64,000 nucleotides of DNA from Kibdelosporangium persicum. GTDB taxonomy: Bacteria > Actinomycetota > Actinomycetes > Mycobacteriales > Pseudonocardiaceae. The stretch lies in contig NZ_JAAATY010000014.1 in the NCBI RefSeq assembly GCF_013280595.1, forward strand, positions 106,723-170,722, in the 5' to 3' direction. The position numbers and the translations under genes are program-made. Positions 8,123 through 16,053 of the stretch are shown in pieces. Every line of letters begins with the position of its first letter. Positions within the stretch are counted from its first letter, which is position 1. The notes beneath the pieces are model-generated. The model worked only from the letters and a program-made list of their open reading frames with translations, was not told where the DNA came from and made no database searches.

Positions 8123-8136
8123 TGGAAGCGCTCTCA
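8123..8136. promoter_or_regulatory. CebR/LacI-type operator upstream of the GH16 gene
   Basis: TGGAAGCGCTCTCA has two mismatches to TGGGAGCGCTCCCA and lies 42-55 bp before the GH16 start, the same placement as the palindrome upstream of the GH55 gene. Confidence 0.55.
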
Positions 8137-8199
8137 CCGCCGGATGTCAACGTGACGGCGGAACCGACGGCTGGAACTCGTCGGATTCCTGCTGTTCGG

Positions 8200-8799
8200 T
8201 CAGACGATGGAACACCCGCGCAACTCCCGCAGCAGGCTGGCAGCCACAACCCATTGGATCGCCGGATCATCGAAGCCGACGGTCCGCTTCCCCGTGGGGA
8301 TGGGGGACGGGTGGCCGCTCCTGTACACCATGCCGTAGACGCCGACCACCGGTGATTCCTTGGCGAGAACCACGACGGAGCTTTTTCGCAATGCCGGGCA
8401 GAGGCGGTTCGATGTCGCAACGCACGGCAGACAGACAGGTGGTTCGGTCACGGCCATCCGCTCGGGCCAGTCTGTCCAGTCTTCACGGTGGTCCTGGAGC
8501 AGCCAGAGCGCGCCATCTCTGGAGCATGTCGATGGGCCACCGCATACCTGGCAGAGCATCCGGCGCATCGCTCGGCGTTGCCGGTATGGATGAACTCTGC
8601 CGAACAATGGCCGTCCTTCTCGAGGACGTGACTTCGTGCGAAGCCAGAGAACGTGGTCGTCATCCCGGTCGACGACTGATTCATCCGCGTAGGCGATGCC
8701 GAAACCCCGCCGCTCGACCAGGTCATGGTCCAGGCAAGACTCTTCACTCCATTCGGTGATGTATGGCGCGACGATGCCCGGTTGGGCGACAGACGTCAT
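8200..8799 (-). CDS. Hypothetical protein with a split four-cysteine (zinc-ribbon-like) motif
   Basis: 199 residues. The start at 8799 has a strong GGAGGGG ribosome binding site; the open frame continues far upstream but only as a shadow of the divergent regulator gene. Two CxxC pairs, Cys83/Cys86 (CQVCGG) and Cys123/Cys126 (CLPC), could bind one zinc ion. No signal peptide or membrane segment. Proteins of this look are found in multiple copies in Pseudonocardiaceae and Streptomyces next to XRE regulators, as here, where the regulator is divergent. The function is unknown. Confidence 0.8.
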   Translation of the reverse strand: MTSVAQPGIVAPYITEWSEESCLDHDLVERRGFGIAYADESVVDRDDDHVLWLRTKSRPREGRPLFGRVHPYRQRRAMRRMLCQVCGGPSTCSRDGALWLLQDHREDWTDWPERMAVTEPPVCLPCVATSNRLCPALRKSSVVVLAKESPVVGVYGMVYRSGHPSPIPTGKRTVGFDDPAIQWVVAASLLRELRGCSIV

Positions 8800-8859
8800 T
8801 CTTCCCCTCCTTGACCTGTGGCTGGTCCGAGGACGATAAGGAACGAAATTCGGTGTCAC

Positions 8860-8876
8860 CCCAACAAATTGTTGGG
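8860..8876. promoter_or_regulatory. Palindrome between the XRE regulator and the four-Cys protein gene
   Basis: CCCAACAA-A-TTGTTGGG has two perfect 8-bp arms and sits 17 bp before the XRE regulator's start, beside its likely -10 region. It is a good candidate for the regulator's own operator and could act on both divergent genes. Confidence 0.55.
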
Positions 8877-8892
8877 TCGCTACGCTGGATGT

Positions 8893-10128
8893 ATGCGGCT
8901 TGATGACGACACCACTGTCGGCGAGCGGATCGCCTACTACCGCAAGCGGCGAGGCATGACGCAACAGGTGCTGTGTGGTCTCGTCGGTGGGCGGTCGACC
9001 GAATGGTTGCGGCAGATCGAGAACGGTCAACGGCAGGTTGACAAACTGTCGACGATCGTCGCGGTCGCGGCGGCGCTCAAGATCAGCCCTTCCGCGCTGT
9101 TGCCGGGCCCGTTCCGGTCTCGGCCCACTGGTGGCGGATCTGTCGGAACGGCTCCGGACTACGTTCCGGAAATTGAAGCCGCGATGTTGCGCTACGACGG
9201 TATCGCTACTTTGATCGGTGTGTCGGACCATCAGGTCTCGTCCGCGGAGCACCTTCGAATGCGCGTCGAGCGGGCATTCGTCTGTTCGCAGACCGAGCAG
9301 TGGTCGGATATGGCCCCGATGATTCCGGACATGATCGCCGACGCCTGGCACCTGGTGCACGCCGCCCGAACCGAAGAGGACCGAGTGCGGGCCTACGAGT
9401 TGCAAGCCCTGGTGTACCGGGTGACGTCGGGGATGCTGGATCGCCTTGGTGAGACGCATCTGCCGTGGGTGGCCGCGGAGCGGTCCATGTACGCCGCGGA
9501 GCAGACTGGGGACCCGTTGCTGATCGCTGGCGGCGCTTGGCGGCTCGCGGTCGTGTTGCGACATGCGGGCCGGTTGATGGAATCGACCGATGCTCCCCTT
9601 GCTGCCGCCGATGCGTTGCGGTCCACACTCGACACACCGCAGGCGTACAGCGTCTACGGTGCCTTGATGCTCAAAGGCGCGGTCGGTGCGGCCACCTTGG
9701 GTGATCACCGGGGAGCCAACGACTACCTGGCGGAAGCCTCGAAGGCGGCGGACGTCATCGGCGACCGCAACGACCACTGGTTCGCCTTCGGCCCGACGAA
9801 CATCGCGATTCATCGGGTGTGGTTGTCTCTGGAGCTCGGTGATCCGCGGCGTGCGATCGAGCAGGCCGCCGTCGTGCCGCACGAACGGCTTCCCCGCGAG
9901 CTGGCCGAGCGGCGGACCTCGCACCTGATCACCGTGGCGTGGGCGCACTACCTGCGTAAGCACGACCGGGAGGCGCTGAGCGCGTTGCAGGCGGCACGGT
10001 CGGCGGCGCCCGAGCAACTGCTGTTCACCCGGCGAGTTCATTCCATGGTGCGGGACATGCTCCGCCGTGAACGGCGATCGGTGCGGGTTGATCTGCGGGA
10101 ACTTGCCGGGTTCGTCGGAGTGGCGTGA
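8893..10128 (+). CDS. XRE-family regulator with TPR-like C-terminal half
   Basis: 411 residues. An HTH_XRE domain occupies about 10-75 (GERIAYYRKRRGMTQQVLCGLVG...STEWLRQIENGQRQ). The remaining ~330 residues are helical, with repeated Ala/Leu-rich segments such as AAEQTGDPLLIAGGAWRLA and AAADALRSTLDTPQA, consistent with degenerate tetratricopeptide repeats. Such proteins are abundant actinobacterial regulators, often sensing a peptide or small ligand through the TPR part. It is divergent from the four-Cys protein gene and converges, 5 bp apart, with the MarR gene. The start ATG at 8893 lacks a clear ribosome binding site. Confidence 0.88.
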   Translation: MRLDDDTTVGERIAYYRKRRGMTQQVLCGLVGGRSTEWLRQIENGQRQVDKLSTIVAVAAALKISPSALLPGPFRSRPTGGGSVGTAPDYVPEIEAAMLRYDGIATLIGVSDHQVSSAEHLRMRVERAFVCSQTEQWSDMAPMIPDMIADAWHLVHAARTEEDRVRAYELQALVYRVTSGMLDRLGETHLPWVAAERSMYAAEQTGDPLLIAGGAWRLAVVLRHAGRLMESTDAPLAAADALRSTLDTPQAYSVYGALMLKGAVGAATLGDHRGANDYLAEASKAADVIGDRNDHWFAFGPTNIAIHRVWLSLELGDPRRAIEQAAVVPHERLPRELAERRTSHLITVAWAHYLRKHDREALSALQAARSAAPEQLLFTRRVHSMVRDMLRRERRSVRVDLRELAGFVGVA

Positions 10129-10133
10129 GCCGC

Positions 10134-10601
10134 TCAGTGGTCTTCGGTGCGGGCGATGATCTTGTCGGAGGCTGCCTTGATGGCGTCGAGGGCCGATTTG
10201 TCGAGGGCGTCGATGACGAGGGTGCGGACGGCCGTCACGTGGCCGGGGGCCGCGCGGACGAGGTGTTCCCAGCCGGCGTCGGTCAGGATCGCGTTGGTGT
10301 ACCTGCCGTCGGTGGGGTCGGGCTCGCGGCGGACCAGGCCGCGCTTCTCCAGGCGCTTGATCAGGTGTGACATCCGGGACAGCTCCGCGTTGACGAACAC
10401 CGCCAGCTCGCTCATCCGCATCGTGCGGTTCGGCGACTCGGACAGGCCGGCCAGTGCGTAGTACTCGACGAAGCTGAGCTGGGAGTCGCGTTGTAACTGG
10501 CTGTCCAGTGCCGTCGTCAGCCTGGACATCATCAGCGAGAACGACCGCCAGGCCTGTAGCTCGTCCGGGTTCAGCCAGCGCGGCTCGGGTGTGGCGGGCA
10601 T
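10134..10601 (-). CDS. MarR family transcriptional regulator
   Basis: 155 residues. The winged helix lies at about 60-115, with MRMSELAVFVNAELSRMSHLIKRLEKRGLVRRE and the wing DPTDGRYTNAILTDAG. N- and C-terminal helices would form the dimer interface. It is divergent from an FMN-reductase gene, with an 81-bp gap carrying a palindrome. MarR proteins in this arrangement usually repress the divergent oxidoreductase and release on binding a phenolic compound or on oxidation. There is no Cys, so thiol sensing is unlikely. Confidence 0.9.
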   Translation of the reverse strand: MPATPEPRWLNPDELQAWRSFSLMMSRLTTALDSQLQRDSQLSFVEYYALAGLSESPNRTMRMSELAVFVNAELSRMSHLIKRLEKRGLVRREPDPTDGRYTNAILTDAGWEHLVRAAPGHVTAVRTLVIDALDKSALDAIKAASDKIIARTEDH

Positions 10602-10620
10602 GACACCAGTGTACGGTTCG

Positions 10621-10634
10621 CTTGAACTTTCAAG
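10621..10634. promoter_or_regulatory. MarR-type palindromic operator
   Basis: CTTGAACTTTCAAG has CTTGA/TCAAG arms and lies in the gap between the divergent marR-like and reductase genes, 20 bp from the former's start. A related half-site, AGTTCAACT, follows at about 10656. Confidence 0.55.
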
Positions 10635-10682
10635 TCATGCTACGTTTTGGGTGAGAGTTCAACTATCGATGGGGATTTTCCG

Positions 10683-11264
10683 ATGAGTGATCTCAAGATC
10701 GCGGTCATCCTGGGCAGCACCCGCCCCGGCCGCAACGGCAAAGCTGTCGCCGACTGGGTCATCGAGCAGGCCGGGACCCGGGCCGACGCCGACTACGAGC
10801 TGATCGATCTGCTCGACTACCCGTTGCCGCACATGGACGAGGCCATTCCGCCGTCCATGGGGCAGTACACCAACGAGCACACCAAGGCGTGGGCCGCGAA
10901 GATCGACTCGTACGACGGCTTCGTCTTCGTCACGCCCGAGTACAACCACTCCACATCCGGTGTGCTGAAGAACGCCCTGGACTACCTCTACGCCGAGTGG
11001 AACAACAAGGCGGCCGCGTTCGTGAGCTACGGCTCGCTGGGCGGCGCGCGGGCGATCGAGCACCTGCGGGCTGTATCCAGCGAGCTGCAGCTGGCGCACG
11101 TCCGTCAGCAGCTCAGCTTCTCGCTGTTCACCGACTTCGAGAACTTCTCCGTCTTCCGCCCGGCCCCGCTGCACAACAACAGCGTTCAGGTCATGTTCGA
11201 CCAGCTGGAGTCATGGACGCGGGCGATGAAGAGCGTGCGCCAGTCCGCTGCCGCTGTGGCCTAG
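10683..11264 (+). CDS. NAD(P)H-dependent FMN reductase (flavodoxin-like)
   Basis: 193 residues. The FMN phosphate loop is GSTRPGRNGK near the N-terminus, and TPEYNHSTSGVLKNALDYL (residues ~80-98) is the signature of the NADPH-dependent FMN reductase/azoreductase family. It is cytosolic and probably reduces quinones, azo compounds or nitro-compounds. The ATG at 10683 follows GGGGA at about eight nt. Its TAG stop codon lies within the duplicated CTAG target of the MITE that starts there. Confidence 0.92.
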   Translation: MSDLKIAVILGSTRPGRNGKAVADWVIEQAGTRADADYELIDLLDYPLPHMDEAIPPSMGQYTNEHTKAWAAKIDSYDGFVFVTPEYNHSTSGVLKNALDYLYAEWNNKAAAFVSYGSLGGARAIEHLRAVSSELQLAHVRQQLSFSLFTDFENFSVFRPAPLHNNSVQVMFDQLESWTRAMKSVRQSAAAVA

Positions 11265-11424
11265 GCCGTGTTTCAAATGCCCGATCGCGATAGCCGGGCC
11301 GGATGCGGCCCCTGACGCCACCGCGGGACCGCCCAAAGACAACCAGTATTCGCGGCGATCCCGCGGCGACGCCAGGAACCGCCCCGATCCCGACTCTCAT
11401 CGACCGGGACATTCGAAACACGAC
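11265..11424. mobile_element. MITE with IS5-like ends and CTAG target duplication
   Basis: The left end GGCCGTGTTTCAAATG and the inverted right end GGTCGTGTTTCGAATG match at 14 of 16 positions, then CCCG on both sides. CTAG flanks each end (11261-11264 and 11425-11428), the 4-bp target duplication expected for IS5-group transposition. The 160-bp interior has no gene. Both converging genes (reductase on the left, ABC-F on the right) take their TAG stop from the flanking CTAG. The autonomous parent is not in this window. Confidence 0.7.
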
Positions 11425-13029
11425 CTAGACCGGACCGGTTTCGGTGAGCCTGCCGTCGGCCATCCGCAGCCAACGGTTCACGCCCACGTCGGCGAGGAAC
11501 CGGTCGTCGTGGCTGACCACGATGAAGGCGCCCTGGTAGGCGTTGAGCGCACTGGTCAGTTGCTCGACGCTGACCAGGTCGAGGTTGTTGGTCGGCTCGT
11601 CGAGCAACAGCAGTTGCGGTGCGGGTTCGGCGCGCAGCACGCACAACAGCGTCGCCCGCAGGCGTTCACCACCGGACAGCGCCCTGACCGGGAGGTTGGC
11701 ACGCTCGCCGCGGAACAGGAAGCGGGCCAACAGGTTCATCATGTCCGAGCGTGGCAGTTGTGGCGCGAAGGACTGCAGGTTGTCCATGGTGGACCTGTCG
11801 AGGTCGAGCAGGTCCAGCTTCTGCGACAGGTACGCCACCCGGCCTTCGGCGCGGGTCATCAGTCCGCCGTCCGGCGTGAGCAGCCCGGCGATCAGGCGCA
11901 GTAATGTCGATTTGCCGACGCCGTTGGCGCCGGTCAGCGCGATGCGTTCCGGGCCGCGGATCGACAGATCCACGCCGTCGTCGCCGAACAGTGAACGGAC
12001 CTGCATGCGCTGGCCGTGGAACACGGTCCTGCCCGCGGGAACCGTCGTGTCGGGCAACGACAGGGCGATGGTCTGGTCCTCCCGCAACGCCCGGTCCGCC
12101 TCGTCCACTTTGGCTTTGGCGGCGTCGAGCCGTTGTGAGTGCATGATGTCCGCTCGGCCCGCGGACTCCTGCGCCCGTCGTTGCAGGCCGCCCTTGATGA
12201 TTCGCGGGATGTCCTGATTGGTCCGTGCGCCGGTCGCGGCCCGGCGCGCGGCACGTTCCCGGGCCTGCTGCAACTCCCGCTTCTCCCGCTTGAGCTCCTG
12301 CTCGGCGTTGCGCAGGTTCTTCTCCGCGATTTCCCGCGCCGCTTGCCTGGCGGCCTCGTAGTCACTGAAGTTGCCGCCGTGGAAGCGCAGCTCGCCGTGG
12401 TGCAGTTCGGCGATCCGCTCCATCCGGTCGAGCAGTGTCCGGTCGTGGCTGACCAGCAGCAGGCAGCCCTTCCAGTCGCCGAGCACGTCGGTCAACCGGC
12501 GCCGGGCGTCCCGGTCGAGGTTGTTCGTCGGCTCGTCCAGCAGCAGCACGTCTGGTTGTTTCAGCAGTTGCGCGGCCAGGCCGAGGGAGACGATCTGGCC
12601 GCCGGACAACGTGCCGATCCGCCGGTCGAGCGACACGTCACCCAGGCCGAGCCGGTCGAGTTCGGCGCGGGCCCGTTCCTCGATGTCCCAGTCGTTGCCG
12701 ATGACGGTGAAGTGCGCCTCGCTGGGGTCACCCGATTCGATGGCCCTCAGGGCGTGCACGACCGGCGCGATCTCGAGCACCTCCGCCACAGTCGGCTCGC
12801 CGGTCAGCGGCAGCGTCTGCGGCAGGTACCCGAGCACGCCGTCGACCGCGACCGATCCGCTGAGCGGCTCGTACTCGCCGGCGATCAGTTTGAGCAGGGT
12901 GCTCTTGCCCGCGCCGTTCGGCGCGACCAGGCCGGTGCGGCCGGATCCGACGGTGAAACCCAGGTCCTGGAACACCGGGGTGCCGTCGAACCAGGAAAAG
13001 GACAGGGCAGAGCAAACGATCTTGGACAT
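11425..13029 (-). CDS. ABC-F family ATPase (ribosome-acting, possible antibiotic-resistance type)
   Basis: 534 residues with two ABC domains and no membrane segment. Domain 1: Walker A GAGKST (~38-43), signature LSGGQ and DEPTNNLD. Domain 2: GVGKST, signature LSGGE and a second DEPTNNLD. Between them is a basic coiled-coil linker of roughly 80 residues, the part that reaches into the ribosome in ABC-F proteins. The linker's length and the actinomycete host fit antibiotic-resistance ABC-F proteins, but a housekeeping EttA-like role is not excluded. The start MSKI at 13029 is chosen; a GTG at 13089 in the same frame is an alternative. A hairpin in the leader suggests attenuation control. Confidence 0.88.
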   Translation of the reverse strand: MSKIVCSALSFSWFDGTPVFQDLGFTVGSGRTGLVAPNGAGKSTLLKLIAGEYEPLSGSVAVDGVLGYLPQTLPLTGEPTVAEVLEIAPVVHALRAIESGDPSEAHFTVIGNDWDIEERARAELDRLGLGDVSLDRRIGTLSGGQIVSLGLAAQLLKQPDVLLLDEPTNNLDRDARRRLTDVLGDWKGCLLLVSHDRTLLDRMERIAELHHGELRFHGGNFSDYEAARQAAREIAEKNLRNAEQELKREKRELQQARERAARRAATGARTNQDIPRIIKGGLQRRAQESAGRADIMHSQRLDAAKAKVDEADRALREDQTIALSLPDTTVPAGRTVFHGQRMQVRSLFGDDGVDLSIRGPERIALTGANGVGKSTLLRLIAGLLTPDGGLMTRAEGRVAYLSQKLDLLDLDRSTMDNLQSFAPQLPRSDMMNLLARFLFRGERANLPVRALSGGERLRATLLCVLRAEPAPQLLLLDEPTNNLDLVSVEQLTSALNAYQGAFIVVSHDDRFLADVGVNRWLRMADGRLTETGPV

Positions 13030-13073
13030 GGTGCGGCTCTCGTCTACGAGTGTGAAGAGGACATGGCTGAGCA

Positions 13074-13094
13074 CCGCGGTGTGCCCCACCGCGG
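13074..13094 (-). promoter_or_regulatory. Leader hairpin of the ABC-F gene (possible attenuator)
   Basis: On the minus strand CCGCGGTG-GGGCA-CACCGCGG forms a perfect 8-bp stem 45 nt before the ABC-F start. A -10-like TACATT (13175-13180) would begin a transcript with a leader of about 140 nt containing it. Confidence 0.4.
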
Positions 13095-13198
13095 ATCAGG
13101 CTCCGCTCACCCTGAGATGTCGTCCTCGACCACGAGCACGCCCGTGACTCCTCACATCGTCCGACTGATCATCGAATGTAGCAGCCACGAGGCCACCA

Positions 13199-13246
13199 CC
13201 TCGTGAGTGTTTATCCGGGTTAGAACACCGACAAACGCTCACGAGG
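13199..13246. repeat. Dispersed ~47-bp palindrome, copy A (degenerate)
   Basis: Outer arms CTCGTGAG and CTCACGAG are intact, while the inner arm has several mismatches (TTATCCGG against CCGACAAA). It lies between the ABC-F leader and the alpha/beta hydrolase promoter, the only copy at the 5' ends of two divergent genes. Confidence 0.8.
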
Positions 13247-13340
13247 GAACCTGCGCAGGTCGGTGGGGCTATGACCTGAATTACATCGTGCACGACCTTT
13301 CCTGCGGCGACCCTGGGTGCTAACTTCAGTCGTGTACAAC

Positions 13341-13359
13341 TTAGTTGGGCACAAACTAA
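13341..13359. promoter_or_regulatory. Operator-like inverted repeat before the alpha/beta hydrolase gene
   Basis: TTAGTT (13341-13346) and AACTAA (13354-13359) are inverted arms around a 7-bp centre, ending two bp before the ribosome binding site. The TTAGTT...AACTAA pattern is common among MarR- and TetR-type operators; no adjacent regulator gene identifies the binder. Confidence 0.45.
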
Positions 13360-13374
13360 TTGGAGGGCATTGAG

Positions 13375-14184
13375 ATGGGCAAGATCAAGAGGTTCGTGGC
13401 GATGGGTGCGGCCGCTGTCTTCGCCACGGCGGTCCTGCTGCCGCTGGCCGCTTCGGCCGCGCCGATGGAGAACAAGGCGCCGAAGCCGACGGTGGTCCTG
13501 GTGCACGGTGCCTTCGCCGAGTCGTCGAGCTGGAACGGGGTCATCGCTCGGTTGCAGCGGCGCGGTTACCAGGTCGTCGCGGTGGCGAACCCGTTACGCA
13601 GCCTGCACGGCGACGCGGACTACCTGCGGAACGTGCTGGCGGGCATCGAAGGCCCGGTCGTCCTGGCTGGACACTCGTACGGCGGACAGGTCGCCACTGA
13701 GGCTGCGGCAGGCAACGCGCAGGTCAAGGCGCTGGTGTACGTGGCGTCCTTCGCGCCGGAGATCGGTGAGTCCGCGCTGGAGCTGTCCAACAAGTTCCCG
13801 GGCAGCACGCTCGGCCCGACCCTGAACTCGATCCCGCTGGGTGACGGCAGCAACGACCTGTCGATCAAGCCGGACAAGTTCCGCGCCCAGTTCGCCGCGG
13901 ACGTCGACAAGGACGAGGCCGCCCTGATGGCCGCGACCCAGCGGCCGATCCGGGACGTGGCCCTGTCGGAGGGCGCGCACAAGGCCGCCTGGAAACAGAT
14001 CCCGTCGTGGTTCCTGATCCCGGCCGCCGACAAGAACATCCCGGCCGCGGCGCAGCACTTCATGGCCGACCGGGCCGAGGCGCGTGACGTCGTCGAGGTG
14101 CGGGGCGGCTCGCACGCCATCGCCGTGTCCGAGCCTGGGGTGGTGGCGGACGTGATCCTCGACGCCGCCAAGTCTGTCCGATAA
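13375..14184 (+). CDS. Exported alpha/beta hydrolase
   Basis: 269 residues with a signal peptide (hydrophobic 8-28, ASAAP). The alpha/beta-hydrolase oxyanion motif HGAF follows at ~44, the nucleophile elbow is GHSYGG, and the late His is in GGSHAIAVSEP. The protein most resembles the esterase/EstC-like group (VVLVHGAFAESSSW) that in other bacteria are intracellular; here a leader exports it. The ATG at 13375 has GGAGGG seven nt upstream; an in-frame TTG at 13360 is less likely. A strong terminator follows at 14197. Substrate unknown. Confidence 0.9.
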   Translation: MGKIKRFVAMGAAAVFATAVLLPLAASAAPMENKAPKPTVVLVHGAFAESSSWNGVIARLQRRGYQVVAVANPLRSLHGDADYLRNVLAGIEGPVVLAGHSYGGQVATEAAAGNAQVKALVYVASFAPEIGESALELSNKFPGSTLGPTLNSIPLGDGSNDLSIKPDKFRAQFAADVDKDEAALMAATQRPIRDVALSEGAHKAAWKQIPSWFLIPAADKNIPAAAQHFMADRAEARDVVEVRGGSHAIAVSEPGVVADVILDAAKSVR

Positions 14185-14196
14185 GGACACTTGGCA

Positions 14197-14227
14197 GGGG
14201 TCCGTGCGCAGGCACGGGCCCCTTTTT
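14197..14227 (+). terminator. Rho-independent terminator after the alpha/beta hydrolase gene
   Basis: GGGGTCCGTGC (14197-14207) pairs with GCACGGGCCCC (14212-14222) with one mismatch and is followed by TTTTT. It separates this gene from the kinase cluster. Confidence 0.85.
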
Positions 14228-14361
14228 CACGCCGGGCCCGGCCGTACGGCGCCGAGGAATCGCCGGCCGGACCGTCGACCACGAGGTCAGCGGCGTGGGG
14301 CACGCGGCCGCATCCGGAGGTCACGTCCCCCTTTCACACATCAGTCGTAAGAGGTGGTAGG

Positions 14362-14374
14362 TACATTGCTTTTG
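14362..14374 (+). promoter_or_regulatory. Leaderless promoter of the kinase-FN3-MoxR cluster
   Basis: TACATT (14362-14367) is a good -10 and the GTG start codon at 14374 lies exactly where the transcript should begin. No ribosome binding site precedes it at a suitable distance. Confidence 0.5.
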
Positions 14375-16005
14375 TGACTGAGGGCGAGGGGAAGCTCGTC
14401 GGCGGGCGTTATCGCTTGGCGAAGGAGCCGATCGGCCATGGCGGTATGGGTGCCGTGTGGCGTGCGCACGACGAGTACCTGCACCGTGACGTGGCGATCA
14501 AGGAACTCACGCTGCGCGAGTCGTACGGACCCGGCGAGTCCGAGTCGGCCGTGCGGCGGATGCTCCGTGAGGCGAGAGCCGCGGCGAAACTCAGGCACCC
14601 GGGCATCGTCACCGTGCACGACGTGGTGACCGAGGACGGCCTGCCGTGGATCGTGATGGAACTGATCGAGGGCCGGTCCCTCGCCGACATCCTCAACACC
14701 GACGGGCCGCTGCCGATCGAGCAGGCCGCGCAGGTGGGGCTGCAGGTGCTGCGGGCGCTGGACGCCGCGCACCAGCGGGGCGTGCTGCACCGGGACGTCA
14801 AACCCGGCAACATCATGATCGACGGCGAACGGGTCGTGCTGACCGACTTCGGGATCGCGGTGATGGACGGCGCGTCCGCGCTGACCGGCACCGGGCAGAT
14901 GCCCGGTTCGCCGGAGTTCATCGCGCCGGAACGAATCGACGGGCGCGAAGCCACGCGAGCGGCGGACATCTGGTCCGTGGGCGTCACGTTGTACAGCGCG
15001 GTGGTCGGCCGGTCCCCGTTCAAGCGCAACGACATCCAGAGCACCCTGGCCGCGGCGGCGTCGCGTGAGCCGGACCCGGACCCGCGGATCGGCCGGTTGT
15101 GGCCGGTCATCCAGGGCCTGCTGCGCAAGCAACCGGCCGAGCGGATGGCGGCGACCGACGCGATCGACCGGCTGGTCAAGATCGCCGGCCCGATGACCGT
15201 GCGCACCGACCAGCCGAAGGCCCCTGCCGGACCCGAGACCTGGATCGACGTCCCGTCCGACCAGATCACGATCGTGGACGAGACCACGCCGAACACCCGG
15301 ACCGCGCCGCCGCTGCTGCCCGTCTACCAGGCACCGGCCGTGCACGGGGACATCACGCTCGATCCCATTCCGCTGAAGCCGCCCAGGAAGCACCGCGGGC
15401 TCGTGATCAGCCTCGGTGCGTTGCTCGTGGTGGCGATCGCGGTCGTCGTGGTCGCGTTGACCGGCAAGCCGCCGCCCGTGGCGCAGGAGAAGCCGCAACA
15501 GCCGACCTCGACCACGCCACCACGGCCGAAAGTGCCCCTTGTCGAGCAGCGGGAGGTGCTGGGCTTCACGATCGGCGTGCCGGCGGACTGGACCCGCAGC
15601 GACTCGACGCAGGACACGCTGAGCGACGTGCTGTACGTCGGGAAGACGTCCGACCCGAAGGTCGGCGCGCCGGAGATCCAGATCCGGCGGGACAACGCCG
15701 GCGGTACGGCGACGCCCAAGGCGTACATCGAGGCGCTGGAGAAGAACGTCGCCACGGCCCGGGAGAACCTCGACTTCCAGCCCCACTTCAAGAACGACAA
15801 CCAGTTGGAGTACGAGTACCGGACCGCGTCGGGTGACGTCTGGTTCCACGTCATGATCCGGGTCGCGGGTCAGAAGGACGGTGCGCTGTACATACTGCGG
15901 TTCACCCAGCACGCCGCCGACCGCAACACGTTGCGGGCCGCGTGGGACTCGGTTCGGCCGGTCGCCGTCGAGATGTTCGACAGCTTCCGCCTCAACACGA
16001 CCTGA
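14374..16005 (+). CDS. Membrane Ser/Thr protein kinase (PASTA-less, with extracellular domain)
   Basis: 543 residues. The catalytic domain (10-270) is complete: glycine loop GHGGMG (21-26), Lys43 in VAIK, HRDVKPGN (139-146) and DFG (158-160), so it should be active. A Pro/Thr-rich juxtamembrane segment precedes one transmembrane helix at 342-363; the outer ~180 residues form a globular domain rather than PASTA repeats. The GTG at 14374 is chosen because a -10 lies directly upstream and the frame's upstream part has no support. It heads a seven-gene cluster (FN3, MoxR, DUF58, transglutaminase-like, pseudokinase, FHA) and is the natural kinase for the FHA protein. Confidence 0.92.
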   Translation: MTEGEGKLVGGRYRLAKEPIGHGGMGAVWRAHDEYLHRDVAIKELTLRESYGPGESESAVRRMLREARAAAKLRHPGIVTVHDVVTEDGLPWIVMELIEGRSLADILNTDGPLPIEQAAQVGLQVLRALDAAHQRGVLHRDVKPGNIMIDGERVVLTDFGIAVMDGASALTGTGQMPGSPEFIAPERIDGREATRAADIWSVGVTLYSAVVGRSPFKRNDIQSTLAAAASREPDPDPRIGRLWPVIQGLLRKQPAERMAATDAIDRLVKIAGPMTVRTDQPKAPAGPETWIDVPSDQITIVDETTPNTRTAPPLLPVYQAPAVHGDITLDPIPLKPPRKHRGLVISLGALLVVAIAVVVVALTGKPPPVAQEKPQQPTSTTPPRPKVPLVEQREVLGFTIGVPADWTRSDSTQDTLSDVLYVGKTSDPKVGAPEIQIRRDNAGGTATPKAYIEALEKNVATARENLDFQPHFKNDNQLEYEYRTASGDVWFHVMIRVAGQKDGALYILRFTQHAADRNTLRAAWDSVRPVAVEMFDSFRLNTT

Positions 16006-16019
16006 CGTGCGAAGACGAC

Positions 16020-16041
16020 GGTTCGGGAGCCCTCCCGAACC
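16020..16041 (+). promoter_or_regulatory. Hairpin immediately before the FN3 gene's ribosome binding site
   Basis: GGTTCGGGAG (16020-16029) and CTCCCGAACC (16032-16041) are perfect arms. Such a hairpin between kinase stop and FN3 start could be a partial terminator or processing site that sets the relative expression of the two genes. Confidence 0.5.
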
Positions 16042-16053
16042 CCGGGAGGTAGC

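Noticed and set aside
8800-10041. Upstream extension of the four-Cys protein to 613 residues
   Set aside because: The extension is antisense to the XRE gene and the strong GGAGGGG site sits before 8799.
12139-13206. 355-codon frame opposite the ABC-F gene
   Set aside because: Antisense shadow; the ABC-F frame has full Walker and signature motifs.
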